A DNA stretch of 64,000 nt, taken from Microcebus murinus (Eukaryota; Chordata; Mammalia; Primates; Cheirogaleidae). Both the position numbers and the translations under genes were made by a program. How positions within the stretch are numbered: position 1 is the first letter of the stretch; every line of letters begins with the position of its first letter. The notes beneath the pieces were generated by a model. It saw only the letters and a program-made list of their open reading frames with translations, had not been told where the DNA came from and did not search any database. The stretch is from contig NC_134107.1 in NCBI RefSeq assembly GCF_040939455.1, forward strand, positions 10,045,537 to 10,109,536. The letters run 5' to 3'. Below, piece after piece: positions 12,371 to 28,019 of this stretch.

Positions 12371-13909
12371 AAAAAAAAAAGGAAAAGAAAGAAACAGTTT
12401 GCTATTCATACTAGTGATCTGTCTGGAAACATTGGCTGTGTTGCATTTTTCCTCTTCCTGTAGATTTTGTACTTTTATCTCAAATAGTCTCTAGATTTTA
12501 TAGTCTGCTTGTTAAATTTTAATTCTAAACTAAGTCTCGGCGTTCGGCATAGGAGCACTGGCATGGTGGTGCTGCAGGGTAAGCACTCGGGTGCACGCAC
12601 ATCTCTGGGTTCTTATCTGATGCAGAGTGAGCTGTGTGTTGGTTGGCCTTACCCCAAACCAGAGCTAAGTAGATGCACTAGATAGATTGAGACAATATCC
12701 CAGTGAACTGACAAATGAAAGCTAAAACTAAACCCACTTCTGAAACAAAATGGGCCGTAAGTATAAAGAGGTCAGAGGTGAACTTGAGAGTGGGGAAGAT
12801 GGAAAACTGATGATGAGATGAATAAGGCCTGAGACAAGGTGAGACTCGACAGGTCCCGTGAGGAGCCGGGCGATGGGGAAGGCTGTTCTGCTGCTCTGTG
12901 TGCCCATACTGGTCTAGAGCTCAGGGCCAGGCGGCGCTGCCCCTGTATGGCACCGGAGCCGTCGGGACCCTCTCCACTGGGGGCTGGTTTGCCTTCAGCC
13001 CCTGGAGTTGCCAGGTGGTTTTTCTGTTGTGGAACCTACCTTGTTTGCGCTCTCTTCTCAGAAACATAATGAGTACATCTATCACTGATTGTATTTCAGG
13101 TGAAATGCTATTGTGTGAATACCGTAGGAACACTCAGTGTTTTGGTTCCCTGTAAAGGGAAATTTGTAGAAAACGTTTAACAGCAAAATCTGATTTCAAC
13201 ATTGCTGTCTTTGAACTGTGTAAAAATGTTTCAAAGTAACTTGGGTGGTTGCCATTTGGTATGTGAAAGTTAATATTAAAACTAGGCCTTTTGCCTCCTG
13301 GAACCATGCTAGGAAGACTTTGTCTCTTAGATTCTGCTGCTGTGTTGTAGTTCACATCTTCATACTTACCGTAATAAAAACAGCAAGGTATGTAGCAGTG
13401 CAACTTGGTCCTGCCACCTCCAGCCCCAGAAGTTTCTGTTTCCTGTGGGAGAAAAAACAGTATATAAATTGCCCCAAATTTTTCACTGTTTTTAAATTTT
13501 TTGTTGTTGTTGTTATTCCCAGGAGCTGTGTTTGAGCACTTAGATGTAATAGGGCAGCCTTTGAATTATTTGCCTTGACCATGTGATTAAATTTCACGCC
13601 AGTTTTGTGTGTGTGTGTTAGTGGTAGGTTTCTGTGGAGCTGTGATGTTCAAATTTATGCCATTGGCTTAAAACATCTAACTCTGTTGTCATAGTTGAAA
13701 CTAAGTGTCCAAGAGTGGGTCTTTCTCTGTACCTTATGGTTATACATGGGATCCGTGTGTAAGTTCTGAAATGTACTAGCAATTTAATAGAGAAATTTCA
13801 AAGTACAAAGGTTGTTTGTCTGCTTATAGTGTTTAATTTCATTTCTATAAGTTAACCTGAGATAAAATTGATTTCAGGAAAAATACTATATTTATAAATA
13901 TGAGAAAAT

Positions 13910-14160
13910 ATTTGAGGCTTTGGGTGGCCAAGGCAGGAGGATCACTTGAGGCCAGGAGGTCATGACTAGCCTGGGCTATATAGCGAGACCTCATCTCTAC
14001 AAAAATATTTTTTTAAAAATAGCCAGGCATAGTGGCATGCACATCTAGTCCTCGCTACTTGGGAGGCTGAGGAAGGAGGATCACTTGAGCCTAGGAATTC
14101 AGTGTTATAGTAAGCTATGATTATGCCTGGGTGACAGAGCCAGACCCTGTCTTTTGGAAA
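13910..14160 (+). repeat. Alu SINE (5' truncated)
   Basis: Alu lacking the first bases, beginning near TGAGGCTTTGGGTGGCC and ending CTGGGTGACAGAGCCAGACC. Moderately diverged. Confidence 0.8.
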
Positions 14161-14299
14161 TAAGAAAAGTTTGAGTTATCTGGAAGAAGTATTGTGTGAA
14201 TATAGTTTAACACTCATGCCATTATTGATTTAAGAATCCAAATACATTTCTAAGAATTTTCTTTTTGTTGTTGTTGTTGTTTTGTTGTTGGTCTTTTTC

Positions 14300-14500
14300 A
14301 TTCCTTTGAGATGAGGTCTTACTGTATTGCCCAGGATGGCCTCAAACTACTGGGCTCGAGCAATCCTTCTGCCTCAGTCTCCAGAGTAGTTCTCATTAGG
14401 TTGCCCAGGCTGGTCTCAAACTCCTGACCTCAAATGATCCTCCTGCCTCAGCCTCCCATAGCACTGAGCCTATAGGTGTGTTTCACTGCACCTGTCCTAC
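14300..14500 (-). repeat. Antisense Alu fragment
   Basis: Reverse-orientation Alu: TTGAGATGAGGTCTTACTG then TTGCCCAGGCTGGTCTCAAA, with an internal deletion. Confidence 0.75.
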
Positions 14501-14584
14501 TTGTGATATTAAAACATTTTTTGCATTCTCTGGTATAATTACTCTTAGATAATTATATTTATTATCCCCTGGAAACAGGACCAC

Positions 14585-14932
<348 letters not shown>

Positions 14933-15662
14933 GGACCACTTTTTTGAAATTTTATGTGAAACATGTTGCTTAGGAAGATTGGCTGTAATTGTACATAGAC
15001 TTTACAGTCCTTAGAAAAGTCTACTACTTTTGAAATTTATTGAAGCTCTAATATTTAATCTTTATAAATAAAAGATTCTATGGTATGACCTACAGAAATT
15101 ATTGTAGAAAAATGTCTAAAAGCAACCTAGGAATTTAAAAATGGCTTGGGGACATCCACGCATGCAAACTAAATGTACCTGTCCTTTCCACTCTAATGCC
15201 ATCTTCTCTCCTAGTTTTTTCATTTTTTGAAGTAGTTTCTTTTTGAAAGCTTTGTAGGTAAACACTTGAGAAATAAGGTGAGATTCACCAAGTTGGTAGT
15301 GTTATCTTTCAAATACCTATGTGAGACAAAATCATTTTTAAAGATGTTAATATGATAAAATCATGCCTTGGGTATTTGAAAATAAGGCCTTTAGTCTATT
15401 TCTGATGATAAAGAAATGCATGGCCAGGGGTTACCCCTGCATTTGTGTCAGTTCTCGTGCTCGGGATCTACTCTGTGCACTGAGAGAGCTGTTAGGATTT
15501 CAAATCTTCTGGGTAGGAAGCCTGTGGGTTAAACCATGGGATGACCCAGTGACTTAATTTAGCAGATACTAGTGAAATAGGAGTGTAGAATAGAAACAGC
15601 CATCCATTACTTGCTTGCCTTATTAGATTATATAACATTTTTAATGTTAAAAATCTGTACTA

Positions 15663-15800
15663 AACTAGGCATGGTGGTGCACACCTATTAATCACAGCTA
15701 CATGGAAGTCTGAGGTGGGGAGAATTGCTTGAGACCAGAGTTCAAGGGCAGCCTGGGCAATGTAGCAAGACCCCTTTTTAAAAAATAAAGGAAAAAAATC
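15663..15800 (+). repeat. Alu-related monomer
   Basis: Single-arm Alu-like sequence from CTAGGCATGGTGGTGCACAC to the tail after GGGCAATGTAGCAAGACCCC. Confidence 0.72.
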
Positions 15801-16189
15801 TGCAGTGTGCACCGTTTTGGGGTTTTGTTTTTTTGGTTAAATGTTAACATTTTTAAAGACTCTCCTAGAGATTAGCTTCCTTATTCAGACCTAGGTATGG
15901 TTTCCTCTTCCTAGTGTTTTTCTTCATTGTTTGAGAAGGGAATAGTGATTATGTTTTCCTTTTAATGTTCTGTTACCTTGGATGTGAAGAGGAAGACTCT
16001 GCTGGTGTTTTTTACGTTGGTAATAATTCTTTGATTCTGAAAGGAGTTGGTGATCGTGTAGAGTCAGAGGGGCTCAGGTAGCATTTCCTCACTCAGGTGT
16101 GCTTTGTAGTATGTATGAAACTAGCATGAAATAGAAGATGTTGATAATATTAAAACTGAAGGTGATTAAAGGAAAATGATGAGAATATA

Positions 16190-16462
16190 CAGTCGTCCCT
16201 CAGTATCTGTGGGTTCCAGGACCCCTCAAAGATACCAACATCCAAGGCTGGAGTGCTCTGTATGACGTGGTGTAGTGTTTATGCTTAACCTGTGCACATC
16301 CTCATGCACAACTGAATCACCTCTGTCTGGCTTGTGATACCTAATACAGTGTAAACACTGTATGAACAGCTGCTATACTGTATTGGTTTTTTCCGCTGAT
16401 AGTATTGATGCTCGGTTGGTTGAATGTGTGGTTGCAGAACTGTAGAGAGGGAGGGCAGACTG
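16190..16462. mobile_element. Tigger-like DNA transposon
   Basis: Begins CAGTCGTCCCTCAGTATCTG and ends in the inverted form GAGGGAGGGCAGACTG, with TA at 16,188-16,189 and 16,463-16,464. The GTGGGTTCCAGGACCCC interior is typical of Tigger-derived elements. Non-coding. Confidence 0.82.
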
Positions 16463-16566
16463 TACTGTTAGACTTCTGGATGTGCTCAAAGAATATACTT
16501 CTGTTAACTTTTTTATATATGCATGTCATAATGATTCTTTAATTTTGAGTATCTTCTTACTTATAG

Positions 16567-16648
16567 GCACGAATTGCTCGAGGAAGCCCGGAGACAAGGT
16601 TTACCTTTTGCCCAGTGGGATGGACCAACTGTTGTCGTTTGGCTGGAG
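16567..16648 (+). CDS. PPFIA1: PPFIA1 exon: start of SAM1
   Basis: This 82-nt exon encodes (K)[20 protein letters not shown] then [21 protein letters not shown] is the first helix of the first SAM domain of liprin-alpha. The three SAM domains together form the liprin homology region that binds liprin-beta, CASK and other partners. Phase: one base on entry, phase 0 on exit. Acceptor TTATAG, donor GTACGT. Confidence 0.96.
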
Positions 16649-19369
<2,721 letters not shown>

Positions 19370-19432
19370 ACCACAGGAAATGTCTGGTTAACACACGAAG
19401 AGATGGAAACGCTCGCAGCCACGCCGCAAACG
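19370..19432 (+). CDS. PPFIA1: PPFIA1 63-nt optional cassette exon
   Basis: Bounded by ACCTTAG and GTTAGT, this exon encodes 21 residues, TTGNVWLTHEEMETLAATPQ plus T. Liprin-alpha paralogues carry a similar SGNVWVTHEEMEN-type insert after the TSRT end of SAM1. It is phase 0 on both sides. The SAM1 exon (ending TSRT) and the SAM2 exon (starting TLAYGD) also join in phase 0 without it, so it is likely an alternatively included exon. Confidence 0.85.
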
Positions 19433-19933
19433 GTTAGTCATGCGCCGCAGGCCACACTCCTTGTGGTGCATTTTCCACTTACGACCGCCTGGGTTCTTTG
19501 CCTTTTTCTTGAAAACAAAAATGTTATTTTTCATTCAATTGTTCCAGATAAGTGTTTCCTTTAGTTATAGGTTGAATATGTAAATAGAATTTATATTATA
19601 TTTTATTTTAGATTTTTTAAAGGAGTTTAAAGTTGGTAGACTTTCTAGAATAGATTTAATTCATCTCTCCTTTTGGAAAGACCTGTTTTTATTCCCCTGT
19701 TGTGATTGTCTAACTCTAACTTTCTCCTTTTGTGGATGTTTTTGGCATGGGAAGAATCTGCTCCTTGCATGAGAAAAAGTTTTCGTTTTGCATGAGTTTT
19801 GCATGATGCTTTGATATTTTGAACTTTCCACTCACTTAAGCTACACTTTCCCTACAGAGTGAATTTGCTTGCATTACCAAACTCACCAATACTAATGGTT
19901 ATGTTCTTTTGCATTCCTAACACGTAACGTCAG

Positions 19934-19960
19934 GAAGATGAGGAGGGAAGCTGGGCTCAG
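19934..19960 (+). CDS. PPFIA1: PPFIA1 27-nt microexon (EDEEGSWAQ)
   Basis: A 27-nt exon between CGTCAG and GTTGGA encodes EDEEGSWAQ, matching the EEGSWAQ that precedes TLAYGD in longer liprin-alpha isoforms. Phase 0 on both sides. It lies about 500 bp after the 63-nt cassette, and both splice sites are weak, which fits regulated inclusion, probably in neurons as for other microexons in scaffold genes (inference). Confidence 0.85.
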
Positions 19961-20364
19961 GTTGGAGTCTTTCTATAATATATTCTTCAGTGCATGTACA
20001 GCAGCAAAAAGCAATTGGATATGAAAACTTGTGTAATTTACTTTTTTGATGTTTTTTGCATCTTAATTTATTCAGAGTAATAAGTGATTTAATGATTTAA
20101 ACATGATTTGAAAGCATTAGGCAAATTATAGGATTAAAGAGTACGTCTCATGGACAATTTTGAACATGCTTCATATGGAGCCGTGGTAGTTATTTTTAAT
20201 TGACATAGATCACTTCGTTTAACATGTGATCTTTTTTATACAAAGTCCTGTGGCTTAGGCAGCTTCTGAGATTATATACATAATGCCCTGCTGGGGTAAT
20301 TTCAGTTGCAAGATCTACTGATGGGAGACTTGTATTTTAATAAATTTCCAAACACTAAAATTGG

Positions 20365-20670
20365 CATAGTGGGCTAGTTGCAGTGCCTTACACCTATAAT
20401 CCCAGAACTTTGGGAAGCCTAGGTGGGATGATCCCTTGAGGCCAGGAGTTCAAGATCAGCCTGGACAACACACAGTGAGACCTCATCTCTACAAAATTGT
20501 GAAAATTAGGCAGACATGGTGGTGATCACCTGTATTCCCAGCTACTTGGGAGGTTGAGGCAGGAGGATCGCTTGAGCCCGGGAGTTGTAGGCTATAGTGA
20601 GTGGTGAGATATGATGAGTCTGCTGCATTCCGGCCTGGGTGACAGAGCAAGACCCTGTGTCTTTTAAAAT
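20365..20670 (+). repeat. Alu SINE (old)
   Basis: Dimeric Alu from GGCTAGTTGCAGTGCCTTAC to GGCCTGGGTGACAGAGCAAG. Diverged. Confidence 0.83.
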
Positions 20671-22314
20671 AATAATAATAATTTCATACTGACTTTTCTT
20701 CTGTGTCTTTTGTGTCAGCATTTTACTGAGTACTATCTTAATATTGTGTCCATTTAAAGGTTCTCTTATTAATGGAATTCTAAGAAATTAAGCCTCTTCT
20801 CAAGTAATGTACGTCTGAATTTTCCGCTCCCAAACTCACAGAAAGCTCCGTTCCAATTGTGTTGTGACCTTTACGTTCAGACGGCTTGACTAAACAGTGG
20901 CTCCTTACGTGCAGTTCCGCCAGTACTGCTGTGAGCCAGGTGTGTCTCAGTGGCGCGTCGTGGCTACGAGGCATGGACAGACAGTTCTTCTAGAGACTCT
21001 CACTAATGACATGGTGTTCAAGGACTTTGTAAGAATCATTATGTATCTGAAAAAAGTCAAAATCATTTTAAATCAGAATTTTCCTGATTATAAGGTGATG
21101 GTTGAAACAACTGTTTCCTTCTATTTGTACTCCTAAAGTATAGCCAGGTGTGTTGTCTTTTTTTTTTTTTTAAGCAAAAAAGGAGAGTAGCCATAATATG
21201 AATGACTGTGGGTTTTTCCTTCCTTTGATTTAGGCTTTGCTTCTCCTCCAGATAAATAACCTTATTAATTAGTTAACCTAGTTAGATATCTCTTTACAGG
21301 AGCAGTAATGATCATCAGTAAATTAAATAGGGTTCATTTCGTAAATACTTAAATTTCAGTATGTTTTTTGTTCTAAGAAACATAACTTTGTTGGTAACTT
21401 AGTGCGAAATTGCGTGCGTCAGAGGCATGAAGTATAAATTAAATGAGCTTATCCTTTGCTCTTTACAGTGAAAATATATGCAGTATATACCTTCATTTAG
21501 CAAGTAGTAAGAGATTGCTGGCTGTTTGGAGACTGTGCTGCCTGCCAGGAACCCACCTGTGAGCAGGACAGCCACAGTCCCTCCCATCACAGAGCTCACA
21601 TTTTGAGTTCACAAAACTGGGTTGCATTTGTGATCATTGTAATGATGGAAGTAAGCGCTGTGCAGTGGGTGTCTCCTCTAGCCCAAATGTTCTCTGACCA
21701 AGAGATCACTTTACATGTGTCTTCAGAAGGCTGTTAAGGCAGCCTAGAAGAGGGGCGTCTCCCTGGAATTGAGCCTGCTCCTCCCGCAAGTGTATGTTGC
21801 AAGCCACTTCAAACGTATGAAGAGAGTACATACTGAGTGAGCAGAAGTAAGTAGGGTTCTGCTTCTATGCAGTTTTCTATTTAGATAATTTCTTTGCTAC
21901 TTCTACCCATTTAAGAATACATAATCAGCAGGCAAGAAAACAATACCAGATATTAATGAAATAAATGTCAGGCCTATGAGAGTAAAGTTTGGAAGAATGA
22001 AGAAACATGGTGATATTATGAGATATCTTGATGGTGGCCCTAAAATATTTAGTATATTTCTTACTTGTGGTTGTTTAGAGAAAGTGGTGAAACATTTTTT
22101 TCTGTTAGAATTTCAACATTCTTTGTTAGAATTTGAGTCATTATTTCCAGCTTGATTGGGACAAATAACAAATGAAATTGGAGGCCATAGCTTCAGGATG
22201 AAACATGGTGGTAGTTGCGAGTTACTATTTCCGGGTATCCCGTAGTGCAACTACAGTACTCCTGTGAACACAACTTGGTCTCCCTCCACTGGAGAGCATC
22301 GGGGCCTTTCTCTG

Positions 22315-22315
<1 letters not shown>

Positions 22316-22349
<34 letters not shown>
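22316..22349. repeat. (GT)n microsatellite
   Basis: Uninterrupted GT dinucleotide run of about 17 units. Confidence 0.95.
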
Positions 22350-22350
<1 letters not shown>

Positions 22351-22807
22351 TGTATTTAGTTTTTTTGTTGTGTGAATCTTGCACATATTCTGTTAGATTT
22401 ATCCAATTCATGTGCCTTTCTTTTTCTTGCCCTATTACAGTGCCTAGAATGTTGAGTGCAGTGTTCAATAAGCATCGTAAGAGTGTTCATTCTTACTTTG
22501 TTCTTGTCTTAGGGGAAAAGCAGTCAGTCTTTTACTATTAAGCATGATGTTAGGTTTAGGTTTTTTGCAGATACCCTTTATCAGGTTGAGGCACTTTTCT
22601 TCCATTCTATTCATTCCATAAATGAATGGTGATGAATCTTGTCAAGTGCTTTTTCTGCATCTTTTGAGATGATGTTATGGTTTTTCTTTTTCAGTCTGTT
22701 GATATGGTGAGTTTCATTGATTTTTCAAATGTTGAATCAACCTACATTCCTGGAATACTAAACTGTACTTGTCTTGATATCTTATTCTTTTAATATATTG
22801 CTAATTT

Positions 22808-23100
22808 GGGCCAGGCTCTGTGGCATGTTGTCTGTAATACCAACACTTTAGGAGGCTGAGACTGGAAGATCACTTGAGGTCAGGAGTTCAGGACCAAATT
22901 GGGCAACATAGCGAGACCCTCCCCCTCTACAAAAATTTACAAAATTGCCAGGTATAGTGGCATATGCCTTTAATCCCAGCTACTCAGGAGGCTGAGGCTG
23001 GAGAATCACTTGAGCTCAGGCGTTCAAGGCTGTGGTGAGCTGTGATTATACCATTGCATACCAACCTGGGCAACAGAGCAAGACCCTATCTCTAAAAAAA
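22808..23100 (+). repeat. Alu SINE inside the old L1
   Basis: Dimeric Alu from GGCCAGGCTCTGTGGCATGT to CAACCTGGGCAACAGAGCAA plus A-rich tail. Confidence 0.83.
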
Positions 23101-23382
23101 ATAATAAATAAAAATAATGATATATTGTTGGTTTGACTTGCCAATATTTTGTTAAATATTTTTCCATCTATATTTTCTTTCCTTATAATATCTTTGGTTT
23201 TGCACTCGGGGTGATGCTGGCCTCATAGAATGAGTTAAGACATTTCTTACTCAACTTTTTTGTAATAGCTTTTGTAGAATTGTGGGGATATATATCATAT
23301 ATATGTGTAAAGAAAAGAAATATATTTGTATAAAAATTGTGGTGATTTGATAGAATTCACCAGTGAAGCTGTGTGGGGTAGA

Positions 23383-23484
<102 letters not shown>

Positions 23485-23611
23485 TATAACTACAAATTCA
23501 GAATCTAATAGATCCATATTATCTGTTTCATACTGGGTTGCTTCTGCAGTTTATCTTTTAAGCAACTTGTTCATTTTATCTAAGTTGCTTTATCTAAGTA
23601 TTCCCTGATTC

Positions 23612-23905
23612 TTTTTTTTTTTTTTTGAGACGGAATCTCACTCTGTTGTCCCGGCTAGAGTGCTGTGGCGTCAGCCTAGCTCACAGCAACCTCAAACTCC
23701 TGGGCTAAAGGGATCCTTCTGCCTCAGCCTACCGAATAGCTGGGACTATAGGCATGCGCCACCATGCCTGGCTAATTTTTTCTATTTTTGGTAGAGACGG
23801 GACCTCACTCTTGCTCAGGCTGGTGTGGAACTCCTGAGCTCAAATGATCTGCTGGCCTCAGCCTCCCAGAGTACTAGGATTATAGGCGTGAGCCACTGCC
23901 TGGCC
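23612..23905 (-). repeat. Antisense Alu with 15-bp target duplication
   Basis: Poly-T, GAGACGGAATCTCACTCTG, 5' end at GAGCCACTGCCTGGCC. AGTATTCCCTGATTC is repeated exactly at 23,597-23,611 and 23,906-23,920. Confidence 0.92.
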
Positions 23906-24253
23906 AGTATTCCCTGATTCTTTCAGTGTCTGTTGGATCTGTACTGATGTCCCCTCTTTCATTCTTGATGTTGGTCATTGGTGTCTTTTGTTTCTTTAAT
24001 GTGGCAGGGTTTGTTAATTTTATTGATACTTATGAAGAGCCAGATTTTAGTTCCATTGGTTTATTTTCTATTATTTTTCTTTTTTATATTTCATTGATTT
24101 CTGCTCTCATACATTCTTCCTTCTGCTTGTTTTGGATTTCATTTGTTCTTCTGTTTCAGGTTGTCAAAAGTAGAATCTTTGGTCAGTGATTTGAGATGTT
24201 TTTGAATTTATAATCACTTAATACTATAGGAACTCCTTTATCTGTTTCTCACA

Positions 24254-24588
24254 GTTTTTTTTTTTTTTTTTGAGACAGAGTCTCGCTTTGTTTTCCAGGC
24301 TAGAGTGAGTGCCGTGGCGTCAGCCTAGCTCACAGCAACCTCAAACTCCTGGGCTCAAGCAATCCTCCTGCCTCAGCCTCCCGAGTAGCCTGGACAACAG
24401 GCATGCGCCACCATGCCCGGCTAATTTTTTTATATATATATCAGTTGGCCAATTAATTTCTTTCTATTTATAGTAGAGACGGGGTCTCGCTCTTGCTCAG
24501 GCTGGTTTTGAACTCCTGACCTTGAGCAATCCGCCCGCCTCGGCCTCCCAAGAGCTAGGATTACAGGCGTGAGCCACAGCGCCCGGCC
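24254..24588 (-). repeat. Young lemur-type Alu, antisense, with target duplication
   Basis: Poly-T then GAGACAGAGTCTCGCTTTG, the middle insert ATATATCAGTTGGCCAATTA and the 5' end GCGCCCGGCC. CACAGTTTTT occurs on both sides (from 24,250 and 24,589). Confidence 0.92.
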
Positions 24589-24842
24589 CACAGTTTTTGA
24601 ATATGTTTTCATTTTCATTAAATTAAAAAATATTTTCTAATTCCCTTGTGATTTCATGACATGTGAGTTATTTAGAAGTATGCTAATTTCCAGATATTTG
24701 GGGTAGGGGTTCTAGACATCATTCCAGTATTGATTTCTAATTTAATTCTGTTGAGGTCTGAGAACATACTTTGTATGATTTCAGTCTCTTTAAATATGTT
24801 GAGATATGTCTGTCTTGGAGAATATTTTGGATGTACTTTTTT

Positions 24843-25892
24843 TTCCAGCATATTATGGGGGTACAATTGTTGAGGTTACGTAAATTGCTCTTGCCCCCTC
24901 TCCCCCTCAAGTCAGAGCTTCAAGCATGTCCATCCTCCAGTTGGTGCTCATGGCACTCATTATTTATGTATATACCCATCCCCTCCCCCTAACCTGCCCG
25001 ATATCTGATAAATGTTATTCCTATATGTCCACTTAGGTGTTGATCAGTTAATACAAATTTGATGGTGAGTACATGTAGTGCTTGTTTTTCCATTCTTGGG
25101 ATACTTCAATTAATAGAATGGGTTCCAGCTCTATCCAGGAAAATATAAGAGGTGCTATAGCACCGTTGTTTCTTATAGCTGAATAGTACTACATGGTATA
25201 CATATACAACATTGTATTAATCCACTCATGTATTGATGGGCATTTGGGTTGTTTCCACATCTTTGCAATTGTGAATTGTGCTGCTATAAACATTCGAGTG
25301 CATACTTGTACTCTGAAGGATAAAACCAAAAAAAAAAAAAAGAAAAAAAAAAAAAACATTCGAGTGCAGGTGTCTTTTTTATACAGTGACTTTTGTTCTT
25401 TTGGATAGATGCCCAGTAATGGAATTGCTGGATCAAATGGTAGATCCACTTGGATCACTTTAAGGTATCTCCATATTGCTTTCCACAGAGGTTGAACTAG
25501 TTTGCAGTCCCACCGGCAATGTAGGAGTGTTCCTATCTCTCCACATCCACACCAACATTTATTGTTTGGGGAGTTAATAAAGACCATTCTCATCGGAGAT
25601 AAGTGATATCTTATTGTGATTTTGATTTGTATTTCCCTGATGATTAGAGATGTTGAGCATTTTTTCATATGTTTGTTGGCCATTATTCTGTGTTCTTTTG
25701 GAAAGTTTCTGTTCATGTCCTTTGCCTACTTTTTGATAGGGTTGTTTGATTTTTTTTCTTGCTGATTTTCCTGAGTTCTAAATAGATTCTACTATCAGCC
25801 CTTTATCGGATATGTAGCTTGTGAAAATTTTCTCCCATTCTGTGGGTTGTCTATTTGCTTTCTTGACAGATTTTTTTGGCTGTGCTCTGTAT
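24843..25892 (-). mobile_element. 5'-truncated young L1, antisense
   Basis: Reverse complement of L1 3' UTR (AGCATATTATGGGGGTACAA) followed by the C-terminal part of ORF2. Closely related to the larger copy at 31,850-38,744 and colinear with it until GGCTGTGC near 25,885. Truncated at its 5' end. A 51-bp foreign insert interrupts it at 25,303-25,353. Its ORF2 remnant is open for a long stretch but cannot encode a working enzyme, because the endonuclease and most of the reverse transcriptase are absent. Confidence 0.88.
25303..25353 (+). mobile_element. 51-bp poly(A)-tailed micro-insertion with 15-bp target duplication
   Basis: About 26 bp (TACTTGTACTCTGAAGG then ATAAAACC) followed by an A-rich tail, inserted into the L1. 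The exact 15-mer AAACATTCGAGTGCA lies on both sides (25,288-25,302 and 25,354-25,368), and the sister L1 reads straight through. The hallmarks are those of L1-mediated retroposition of a very short RNA 3' end whose source I do not recognise. Confidence 0.85.
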
Positions 25893-26177
25893 ATACTTTT
25901 AAAGAATGTATATTCTATTATTTGGTACAGTAGTCTAAAAAATGTCAATTAGGTCCAACTGGTTAAGTGTTGTTTAGATCTTTTCTATATCCTGATTTTT
26001 TTTTTTTTTGGTTCATATAGTTATGAGAGAGAAGTATTGAATTCTTTCAAGTATAATTGTGGATTTATATATATTTCTCCATTCAGTACTGTTGGTTGTT
26101 GCTTTTTTTATATCTCTTTTTTAAAACTATTTTTCAAGTCACTTTACTGATTTTGAAATATACAGATGTTTTGTTTA

Positions 26178-26500
<323 letters not shown>

Positions 26501-26903
26501 AACTGACTAATTAATTAAAACTATCCTGAAATAATTTTAATGAGTAGAGTCAAATTGAGCCTTCAAACTTGTTCATGAGTCGTGATCATTCATCATTGTT
26601 ACTATATTAAAAACCGTTTCCGAAAAGAAATTTGTAGCCAGTTCCAGGCTTATTGTAGTTTAGTAAATAAGTTAAATTTATCACAAGTGAGTCATAGATT
26701 TTTAATGTTATGATTCCTTTTGTATAAAATTTTACTAACAAATTTAAAAGGCGGGAAAAGAAAAATCTAATTATTTTGAAATTATAAAGTTGTCATTAGT
26801 TTAACCTTTGAGAATATCTATATTAATAGTAGATTAAAAATTCTATTTAAAAATTATTTCAACTAATTGTGTAACTCCTTCCATAACTCATCTTACTCAT
26901 TAA

Positions 26904-27172
<269 letters not shown>

Positions 27173-27270
27173 AAACAGTTTCCAGTGTGGAATTATGTGC
27201 CTGCGAAGGTTAAATTATGACCGAAAAGAACTGGAAAGAAAAAGAGAAGAAAGCCAGAATGAAATAAAAG
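27173..27270 (+). CDS. PPFIA1: PPFIA1 exon: end of SAM2 and linker; GC donor
   Basis: This 98-nt exon reads (R)[20 protein letters not shown] then [23 protein letters not shown] is the alpha-1 form of the last SAM2 helix; the rest is the basic linker to SAM3. It ends with one base, the G of the Asp codon completed at 29,698. The downstream intron starts with GC (AAAG then GCTAGT) rather than GT; no GT donor that keeps the frame is nearby. Confidence 0.95.
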
Positions 27271-28019
27271 GCTAGTACAGTGTTTAATTGATTTGGCATA
27301 CTCCTGCTTGTTGGCGTGGCAGCAGCGTCAGTGGTTTCCTATTGTTAAAAAAATCAGGAAAAGCTTTAAGTGGAAAAAACTAGTCTGGCATTATTGCAGA
27401 GGAGGGAAAGATGAAAATGAATGGTTTTGAGATCCTGTTCTGTGGCCGGAGAACTTGCGCCTGTTATGCTCATTATCAGTCAGCAGGCTGATGTCTCAGG
27501 GCCGGCATTTTGCCTGTGACTTCAGAGTTTTCCTTTTGTTATGACCTGTGTACTCTTTTGCTCAGAGATGCTGTTCCACGCTGTTAGATAACAACAGAGC
27601 AAAGTGTGCTCACTTGATTTAAGTGTGAAAAATAATGGCTCTGAGGGTTTGTACAAGGGCTTCCAGGGCACAAAAGAACACTGTGCAGTTCGGCTCCCAG
27701 CTTGGAGGGAAAGAGGCGTAGAGTTTGAATGGCGGCTGGTCCTTCCTTGAAGGAGGAGCAGGTGCTTCTTGAGGGTGGGGTGGGGTAAGGAAAAGGCATT
27801 TCAGTTAGAAAACAGAGGCCAGGGAGGTGTAAGAGTATATGGGACATTCACCCAGAGGACATGGGCTTCTCCTCTCTCTTGGTGAGCCTTTCAGTGCCCC
27901 TCTGAATGACCAAAGGTAGTAATTTGCTTTTAAAGTAAGACTCTAAACATTAAGCTCAAAGTCAAGTCTCCAAGAAGTTTTAGAATGCAAGGAGATCAAT
28001 AATAACAATAATAATGACG

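Noticed and set aside
20780..21140. CpG-containing segment with short open frames in a PPFIA1 intron
   Set aside because: Looked like a possible retrocopy or old transposon, but no protein or repeat family could be recognised on either strand.
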